From: Saccharothrix ecbatanensis
GTDB taxonomy: Bacteria > Actinomycetota > Actinomycetes > Mycobacteriales > Pseudonocardiaceae
NCBI RefSeq assembly: GCF_014205015.1
Contig: NZ_JACHMO010000001.1
Coordinates: forward strand, 8,494,001 to 8,558,000
Direction: 5' to 3'
Length of the DNA stretch: 64,000 bases
Below, one piece after another: positions 58,722 to 64,000 of the stretch (the stretch's first letter is position 1; every line of letters begins with the position of its first letter). The translations under genes were made by a program, and so were the position numbers. The notes under the pieces are model-generated. The model worked only from the letters and a program-made list of their open reading frames with translations, ran no database searches and was not told where the DNA came from.

Positions 58722-61706
58722 GTGGCCACACGGCCCCCGGTCGGACTGCCCAGGCTGTCCCGTCGCAGCCGCATACTGCTCATCGTCGGTGCGGTGGTCC
58801 TGGTCGGTCTGATCACCGGCTCAAGGCTGCTCGGCACCTACGTCAACTGGCTCTGGTTCGGTGAGGTCGGCTTCCGCAGTGTTTACGCCACGGTGTTGGG
58901 CACCCGCTTCGGGTTGTTCTTCGCCGCCGGCCTGCTGGTGGGCGGCCTCCTCGCGATCAACCTGATCATCGCCTACCGCACCCGGCCGGTCTTCGTGCCG
59001 GTGTCCGGGCCGGACGACCCGGTGGCCCGCTACCGAGCGGTCGTCGGCAAGCGGATCAAGCTGTTCTCGATCGGCCTGCCGGTGCTCGTCGGCCTGATCG
59101 CCGGCACCTCGGCGCAGGCCGACTGGCAGTTGCTCCAGCTGTTCCTCAACGCCACCCCGTTCGGCGTGAACGACCCCGAGTTCGGTCACGACATCGGCTT
59201 CTACGCCTTCGAGCTGCCGTTCTACACGTGGATCATGGGGTGGCTGTTCATCGCCACGGCGGTCTCGTTCGTCGGCGCGGTCGTGTCGCACTACCTGTTC
59301 GGCGGCATCCGGCTGGCCGGCCGCGGCGGGCAGCTCTCCGGGCCCTCGCGCACCCACCTGGCGATCGTGGCCGGCGTGTTCATCCTGCTCAAGGCGGTCG
59401 CGTACTTCTTGGACCGGTACACGCTGCTGTTCTCCGACCGCAACGACAAGTTCAACGGCGCGAGCTACACCGACCTCAACGCGGTGCTGCCCGCCAAGCT
59501 GATCCTGCTGTTCATCGCGGTCTTCTGCGCCATCGCGTTCTTCGCGGGCGCGGTGTTGCGGAACCTCCAGCTGCCCGCGATCGCGACCGTGCTGCTGGTG
59601 CTGTCGAGCATCCTGGTCGGCGCGGCGTGGCCCGCGGTGCTGGAGCAGTTCTCGGTGAAGCCCAACGCCATCGAGAAGGAAGCCGAACCGATCGACCGGA
59701 GCATCAAGGCCACCCGACAAGCGTTCGGGCTGACCGATGACAAGGTCGAGAGCAAGCCGTACGCGGGCAAGCAGAACGTCTCGCTGGACGAGCTGAAGAA
59801 CGACCAGGCGACGCTGGGCAACGTCCGGCTGCTCGACCCGGCCGTCATCTCCAAGACGTTCACCCAGTTCCAGCAGCTGCGGCCGTTCTACGGGTTCCCG
59901 GACAAGCTGGACGTCGACCGGTACAAGGTGAACGACCAGCTCCAGGACTACATCGTCGCGGTCCGCGAGCTGAACACCGCGGGCATCCCGTCCGGCCAGC
60001 GCGACTGGATCAACCAGCACCTCATCTACACCCACGGCAACGGCATGGTGTTCGCCGAGGCCAGCAGGGTGAACTCGCCCGCGGACGACGGCGGCAACGG
60101 CGGCTACCCGGTGTTCGAGGTGGCGCAGGTCGGCCAGAACGGCGAGGTCCAGCCCGGACCGTTCGGCGTGGAGCAGCCACGCACCTACTTCGGTGAGATG
60201 GGGACCAGGGCCGACTACGCAATCGTCGGCGGCCGTGGTGAGGGCGCGCCCGGCGAGTACGACACCGACGGCTCGTCGTACACCTACGACGGCAAGGGCG
60301 GCGTCCGCATCGGCGGGCTGTTCAACAAGTTCGTCTTCGCCGCCGCCTACGGGGAGCGGAACATCCTGTTCAACTCGGCCGTCGACGAGGACTCGCGGAT
60401 CATCTTCAACCGCAACCCGCGCGACCGCGTCGAGACCGTGGCGCCGTGGCTGACCGTGGACGCCGACCCGTACCCGGCCGTGGTGGACGGCCGCATCACG
60501 TGGATCGTGGACGGCTACACCACGCTCGACAACTACCCGTACGCACGCCGCACGGCGCTGGGTGAGGCCACGAACGACTCGCTGCCGGGTGTCGCGCAGC
60601 AGCCGGACCGGGAGATCAGCTACATCCGGAACTCGGTGAAGGCCACTGTGGACGCCTACGACGGCTCGGTGACGCTGTACGAGATGGACCAGCAGGACCC
60701 CGTGCTGAAGGCGTGGATGGGTGTCTTCCCGGGCACGGTGAAGGCGAACAGCGAGATGTCGCAGTCGCTGCGGGAGCACCTGCGCTACCCGGAGGACCTG
60801 TTCAAGGTCCAGCGGGAGATGTTGTCCCAGTACCACGTGGACAACCCGCGTGACTTCTACTCCGGCGTCTCGTTCTGGGACGTGCCGTCCGACCCGACCA
60901 TCGACAACGCGACCACCGTCGAGGCGCAGCAGCAGAGCGTCCAGCAGCAACGCGACCGGCAGCCGCCGTTCTACGTGCTGGCGGGTGACCCGACCGGTGA
61001 CGCGAACAAGGTCAGCTTCCAGTTGACCAGTGCGCTGGTGCGGTTGAACCGGGAGTTCATGGCGTCGTACGTGACGGTCAGATCGGACCCCGACAACTAC
61101 GGCAAGATCAGCGTGCTGACGTTGAACAACGAGGTCAAGGGTCCGCAGCAGATCCAGACCACGTTCCTCACCAACGGCGAGGTCAGCGGTGAGCTGAACC
61201 TGCTCGCCCAGCGTCAGACGAAGGTCGTCTACGGCAACCTGCTGACGTTGCCGGTGGGTGGTGGTCTGCTCTACGTGGAGCCGATCTACATCGAACGGGC
61301 CAGTCAGAACACCCAGTTCCCGCAGCTGTTCAAGGTGCTGGTCAGCTTCGGCGACAAGGTGGGCTACGCGCCCACGCTGAGCCAGGCGCTGGAGGAAGTG
61401 CTGACCGGCGCCGCGGCCCAGGTGCCCGGTGAGGACACCAACGGGCAGCCGCCGACGTCCACACCGTCCACACCGCCGTCGACCACGCCGGCCGACGGGC
61501 AGCAGGGCACGGAGCTCCAGCAGGCCGTGAAGGACATCCAGACGGCCCTGGAGCGGGTGAAGACGGCGCAGGCGAGCGGTGACTTCGCGGAGCTCGGCAA
61601 CGCGTACAAGGCGCTCGACGAGGCGACCAAGCGGTTCAACACGGCGAGCACGGCGACCACGCAGTCGCCGTCGTCGGTCCAGCCGTCGCCGACACCGACC
61701 GGCTGA
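58722..61706 (+). CDS. UPF0182-family membrane protein
   Basis: The 994-residue protein has seven membrane helices in the first 330 residues (the second followed by TRPVFVPVSGPDDPVARYR), then a large extracytoplasmic domain (FGVNDPEFGHDIGFY, AYGERNILFNSAVDEDSRI) and a Pro/Thr-rich, helical tail. UPF0182 is conserved in actinobacteria and cyanobacteria, with an unknown role at the envelope. The GTG at 58722 has an AGGAG site eight bases upstream; the longer frame to 58572 overlaps the PPA1309 gene. It is the Rv3193c homolog, ending the conserved block. Confidence 0.93.
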   Translation: MATRPPVGLPRLSRRSRILLIVGAVVLVGLITGSRLLGTYVNWLWFGEVGFRSVYATVLGTRFGLFFAAGLLVGGLLAINLIIAYRTRPVFVPVSGPDDPVARYRAVVGKRIKLFSIGLPVLVGLIAGTSAQADWQLLQLFLNATPFGVNDPEFGHDIGFYAFELPFYTWIMGWLFIATAVSFVGAVVSHYLFGGIRLAGRGGQLSGPSRTHLAIVAGVFILLKAVAYFLDRYTLLFSDRNDKFNGASYTDLNAVLPAKLILLFIAVFCAIAFFAGAVLRNLQLPAIATVLLVLSSILVGAAWPAVLEQFSVKPNAIEKEAEPIDRSIKATRQAFGLTDDKVESKPYAGKQNVSLDELKNDQATLGNVRLLDPAVISKTFTQFQQLRPFYGFPDKLDVDRYKVNDQLQDYIVAVRELNTAGIPSGQRDWINQHLIYTHGNGMVFAEASRVNSPADDGGNGGYPVFEVAQVGQNGEVQPGPFGVEQPRTYFGEMGTRADYAIVGGRGEGAPGEYDTDGSSYTYDGKGGVRIGGLFNKFVFAAAYGERNILFNSAVDEDSRIIFNRNPRDRVETVAPWLTVDADPYPAVVDGRITWIVDGYTTLDNYPYARRTALGEATNDSLPGVAQQPDREISYIRNSVKATVDAYDGSVTLYEMDQQDPVLKAWMGVFPGTVKANSEMSQSLREHLRYPEDLFKVQREMLSQYHVDNPRDFYSGVSFWDVPSDPTIDNATTVEAQQQSVQQQRDRQPPFYVLAGDPTGDANKVSFQLTSALVRLNREFMASYVTVRSDPDNYGKISVLTLNNEVKGPQQIQTTFLTNGEVSGELNLLAQRQTKVVYGNLLTLPVGGGLLYVEPIYIERASQNTQFPQLFKVLVSFGDKVGYAPTLSQALEEVLTGAAAQVPGEDTNGQPPTSTPSTPPSTTPADGQQGTELQQAVKDIQTALERVKTAQASGDFAELGNAYKALDEATKRFNTASTATTQSPSSVQPSPTPTG

Positions 61707-61723
61707 CCTGCGTTGATATCGCG

Positions 61724-61761
61724 ATCGGGTGGCCTGGGACACGTTCCGGGCCACCCGATTT
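61724..61761 (+). terminator. Terminator after the UPF0182 gene
   Basis: ATCGGGTGGCC pairs with GGCCACCCGAT over 11 bases, followed by TTT. Confidence 0.8.
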
Positions 61762-61789
61762 GCATTCCCGTTAACCCTCGGCGTACAGT
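61760..61789 (+). promoter_or_regulatory. Promoter of the first initiator tRNA gene
   Basis: TTGCAT (61760-61765), 18 bases, TACAGT (61784-61789). The -35 overlaps the end of the preceding terminator. Confidence 0.65.
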
Positions 61790-61800
61790 TCTAATTACAG

Positions 61801-61874
61801 CGCGGGGTGGAGCAGCTCGGTAGCTCGCTGGGCTCATAACCCAGAGGTCGCAGGTTCAAATCCTGTCCCCGCTA
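61801..61874 (+). tRNA. Initiator tRNA-fMet (CAT), copy 1
   Basis: The 74-base gene folds as a normal cloverleaf with anticodon CAT at 61834-61836. Initiator marks are the unpaired first base (C1 against T72) and three G:C pairs at the base of the anticodon stem (GGG/CCC). CCA is not encoded. It has its own promoter and terminator. Confidence 0.97.
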
Positions 61875-61883
61875 CAAAATGGG

Positions 61884-61920
61884 AAAGCCCTGTTCGCGGA
61901 TTACGCGAACAGGGCTTTTT
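61884..61920 (+). terminator. Terminator after initiator tRNA copy 1
   Basis: AAAGCCCTGTTCGCG pairs perfectly with CGCGAACAGGGCTTT around GATTA, followed by more T residues. Confidence 0.92.
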
Positions 61921-62086
61921 CGCATTTACATCGGGGGTCCGACCCCCGAACCCCGGGCAGGCGGGCTTCGCCCCCTGCGCCCCGACCGGGGGCTTTGCCC
62001 CTGGACCCCGTGGGTGAGCTGCGGATATGCGGTTAGGGGACCCCGGTGAAAAGGGGTTTTCAGGGCGTGTATAGTTGTCCTTACAG
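61921..62086 (+). other. GC-rich palindromic spacer and promoter between the two tRNA genes
   Basis: The spacer holds several short GGGGG/CCCCC stem-loops (for example CGGGGGTCCGACCCCCG and GGGGGCTTTGCCCCTGG), a type of element often seen near tRNA genes in actinomycetes. A promoter for copy 2 follows: a GTGAAA-type -35 near 62046, 18 bases, TATAGT at 62070-62075. Confidence 0.6.
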
Positions 62087-62160
62087 CGCGGGGTGGAGCA
62101 GCTCGGTAGCTCGCTGGGCTCATAACCCAGAGGTCGCAGGTTCAAATCCTGTCCCCGCTA
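62087..62160 (+). tRNA. Initiator tRNA-fMet (CAT), copy 2
   Basis: This copy is identical in all 74 bases to the copy at 61801, and the four bases before it (ACAG) are the same too. It has its own promoter and terminator, so the two are separate transcription units. Confidence 0.97.
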
Positions 62161-62167
62161 CGACGTG

Positions 62168-62200
62168 AAAGGCCCCCGGATTCCGATCCGGGGGCCTTTT
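62168..62200 (+). terminator. Terminator after initiator tRNA copy 2
   Basis: AAAGGCCCCCGGAT pairs with ATCCGGGGGCCTTT around TCCG, followed by T. It may also end the convergent zinc-finger gene. Confidence 0.9.
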
Positions 62201-62213
62201 GCGTATCCGCTCC

Positions 62214-62411
62214 TCAGGTCATGTTCTCGGCCCAGTACTGGGCACAGGTGAGTGAGCACACCCGGCCCTCGCCGCTGACCGTGCGGTGCCGGCGGATCTG
62301 CTTGCCGCACACCATGCACTCGTCCTTGCCCGCCTGCTCGGGGATCGTGCCGGACGCCCACGCGCGGGCGTTGCGGACTACCTTCGTCCCCGTCGTCCAT
62401 TTGATGCCCAC
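62214..62411 (-). CDS. Small zinc-finger-like protein
   Basis: The 65-residue protein ends in CMVCGKQIRRHR, about ten residues, then CSLTCAQYWAENMT. This CxxC...CxxxC pattern is close to that of the extra tail on the TetR protein at 9.8 kb. The N-terminal half is basic. The GTG at 62411 has GGGAGG seven bases upstream. Function unknown; nucleic-acid or protein binding is possible. Confidence 0.75.
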   Translation of the reverse strand: MGIKWTTGTKVVRNARAWASGTIPEQAGKDECMVCGKQIRRHRTVSGEGRVCSLTCAQYWAENMT

Positions 62412-62802
62412 AGTCGACCTCCCAGTCGAACAAGCCAGTCGAACGACAACCCGCCGTAATGGTCCCACCACCCGACGTGTTCGCCAGGGTGCGGGCGCGA
62501 CATCACCGGGTTGTGCTATCCGTCGACGGCCCGTTGGGGCGTGCCGGACGCTCCGCGTGACACGGCGCTGCCGTTCGAGTGAACGCAAAAGTGCGGTTTC
62601 CGTTGTGGGTCAATGGATTTCCACCCGGCGTGGACAGCCGCGGTCAAGGGGCCGAACGCGTGGTGTTGATCAGCGGGCGGTTACGCAGCGATGCTTCTCG
62701 TTGCTCCGCATGGCCCAACTCCGCTAGCCCGTGATCAGCCACAGTGGACAGAACGGCTGACCATTGTGGACAGCGACCGGTGAGCGTGGCACGGTTGGTG
62801 GT
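62412..62802. other. Intergenic region of about 390 bases
   Basis: No gene is evident on either strand. It carries three copies of GTGGACAG (62630, 62744, 62766), related to the DnaA-box core, but spaced irregularly. The promoters of the two divergent genes must lie here; no clear hexamer pair was found. Confidence 0.5.
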
Positions 62803-63303
62803 GTGTCGGACCTGAATGCGACGGCGGCGGCCCTGCTCGGGCTGCTGCACGACGGACCCAAGACCGGTGGCCAGCTCGTGGCTGAGGCCGGAGAGCGCTT
62901 CGGCGCGTTCTTCAGCGTCACCCGCAGCCAGGTCTACCGCGAGCTGCCCGCGTTGGCGGACGCCGGCCTGCTGCGCCTCGGCAAGCAGGGCCCCCGTTCC
63001 AGCCAGCAGTACGTGCTCACGGCGGCGGGCAAGAAGGCGTTCAAGAACTGGCTGCTCTCCGAGCCGGGACCGGACCACCTGCGCAGCCCGCTGATCCTGC
63101 GGCTGGTGCACGCGGGTTCCCTGACCGCGAAACAGCGGCAAGGACTCGTGGACTCCGCCCGCGCGAGCTACGGCGCGGAACAAGAGGCGGCGAAGACAGC
63201 CGTCAAGACCGCGGAGGACGCCTATGCCAAAGCGGTCGCCGAATTCGGCCTGGCCCATGCCAAGGCCGTGCTGAAACTGCTCGACGCCATCCCCACGGCC
63301 TGA
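62803..63303 (+). CDS. PadR-family transcriptional regulator
   Basis: The 166-residue protein has the PadR winged helix: LLGLLHDGPKTGGQLVAEAGERFGAFFSVTRSQVYRELPALADAGLLRLG, then GPRSSQQYVLTAAGKKAFKNWL. The C-terminal part is a long helix for dimerisation, rich in Ala and Lys. Ligand and target are unknown. The GTG at 62803 has no ribosome site; CACGGT seven bases upstream is a poor -10. It is the gene just before prfB. Confidence 0.88.
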   Translation: MSDLNATAAALLGLLHDGPKTGGQLVAEAGERFGAFFSVTRSQVYRELPALADAGLLRLGKQGPRSSQQYVLTAAGKKAFKNWLLSEPGPDHLRSPLILRLVHAGSLTAKQRQGLVDSARASYGAEQEAAKTAVKTAEDAYAKAVAEFGLAHAKAVLKLLDAIPTA

Positions 63304-63311
63304 AGCGCGCC

Positions 63312-63336
63312 CACCGGTCGCGCTCAGCGACCGGTG
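63312..63336 (+). terminator. Stem-loop between the PadR gene and prfB
   Basis: CACCGGTCGC pairs perfectly with GCGACCGGTG around five bases. It ends seven bases before the prfB -10 element. Confidence 0.8.
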
Positions 63337-63354
63337 CCGGCGTAATCTTTGGAC

Positions 63355-64000
63355 GTGAACCCCGACGTCGAAGCAGACATCAAGGACCTCTCCGCCACGC
63401 TTTCGAGCATCGAGGCGGTGATGGACCTCGATTCGCTGCGCGCTCAGGTCGCCGATCTGGAAGAGACGGCTGCCCGACCCGACCTGTGGGACGACCAGGA
63501 GCAGGCGCAGAAGGTCACCAGCCAGCTCTCGCACAAGCAGGGTGAGCTGCGGCGCATCACGACGCTGCGCGAACGGCTCGACGACCTGTCGATCATGTAC
63601 GAGCTGGCCGAGGACGAGGGTGACGCGGGCAGCCTCGCCGAGGCGGACACCGAGCGAGCCAAGCTGCGTGACGAGATCTCCTCCCTCGAGGTCCGCACGC
63701 TGCTGTCCGGCGAGTACGACGAGCGCAACGCGCTGGTCACCATCCGGGCCGAGGCGGGCGGCATCGACGCGGCCGACTTCGCCGAGATGCTGCTGCGGAT
63801 GTACTCGCGCTGGGCCGAGCGCCACGGCTACGGCGTCGACGTGTTCGACACGTCCTACGCCGAAGAGGCGGGCATCAAGTCCGCGACCTTCCGCATCACC
63901 GCCCCGTACGCCTACGGCACGCTCAGCGTCGAACAGGGCACCCACCGCCTCGTGCGCATCTCGCCGTTCGACAACCAGGGCCGCCGGCAGACGTCGTTCG
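63355..64000 (+). CDS. prfB: Peptide chain release factor 2 (5' part)
   Basis: The first 215 residues are present: an N-terminal helical domain ([41 protein letters not shown]) and the start of domain 2 with [44 protein letters not shown]. It reads UGA and UAA stop codons. The GGQ catalytic motif lies past the window edge. The frame is continuous, so the programmed +1 frameshift used for autoregulation in E. coli is absent. A TAATCT -10 element (63343-63348) is six bases before the GTG start, so it is leaderless. Confidence 0.95.
   Translation, partial: MNPDVEADIKDLSATLSSIEAVMDLDSLRAQVADLEETAARPDLWDDQEQAQKVTSQLSHKQGELRRITTLRERLDDLSIMYELAEDEGDAGSLAEADTERAKLRDEISSLEVRTLLSGEYDERNALVTIRAEAGGIDAADFAEMLLRMYSRWAERHGYGVDVFDTSYAEEAGIKSATFRITAPYAYGTLSVEQGTHRLVRISPFDNQGRRQTSF

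Noticed and set aside
63355..63450. Programmed frameshift in prfB
   Set aside because: The reading frame is continuous through the region where the E. coli site lies; there is no in-frame TGA.

Overview
This 64 kb window is chromosomal DNA from a high-GC actinobacterium. The GC-rich codon use, the 16S sequence, the actinobacteria-specific insert in the 23S gene, WhiB7, PPA1309 and UPF0182 proteins, and the many leaderless genes all agree. The 16S and protein features look like Pseudonocardiales, perhaps near Saccharothrix, Lentzea or Actinosynnema; the genus is inferred from memory, not from a search. I see no integrase, transposase, CRISPR array or biosynthetic gene cluster. The window is mostly core genome with small accessory islands.

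Region by region. 1-4.5 kb, minus strand: a coupled DUF998 / histidine kinase / response regulator / proline iminopeptidase set, then panB. 4.8-9.7 kb: lysX (lysyl-phosphatidylglycerol synthase fused to lysyl-tRNA synthetase) convergent with a beta-helix protein gene, which is divergent from a TetR gene across a palindromic operator. 10.7-15.6 kb: an accessory stretch with a lipoprotein, an SDR/MmyB-type regulator pair, an XRE plus DUF397 pair, and two overlapping unknown genes. 15.7-27.2 kb: a Hip1/CaeA-like exported hydrolase, nadE, the lprG-P55 lipoprotein/transporter pair, glnA2, and a protein of about 1440 residues joining two glycosyltransferase-like regions, a coiled coil and an FkbM methyltransferase. 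27.2-32.9 kb: one 16S-23S-5S operon with three tandem promoters, boxA elements, processing stems and a strong terminator.

32.9-46 kb: GNAT, HTH/DUF2975, Lrp, rhodanese and amidotransferase genes, a phosphate transporter, glnE, a quinone oxidoreductase, glnA1 with a GlnR-like box, RDD and DUF4191 genes. 46-61.7 kb: a block with the same gene content as the Mycobacterium tuberculosis uvrD2-whiB7-Rv3193c region: uvrD2, whiB7 with a long attenuator-type leader, an ABC1/UbiB-family kinase, a ThiF-like protein, DUF5679, a DUF2342 protein, a PDZ/Lon-type protease and UPF0182. 61.8-64 kb: two identical initiator tRNA genes, a small zinc-finger protein, a PadR regulator, and the 5' part of prfB running off the window.

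Two themes connect the genes. Nitrogen control is dense: glnA1, glnA2 and glnE lie in one neighbourhood in the order known from mycobacteria (panB, Hip1-like, glnA2, glnE, glnA1, RDD, DUF4191), but interrupted here by nadE, lprG-P55, the FkbM giant and the rRNA operon. Expression signals are also unusually readable: at least 18 genes have a TAnnnT -10 element 6-8 bases before their start codon and no ribosome binding site, the signature of leaderless transcripts. This also fixes many start sites.
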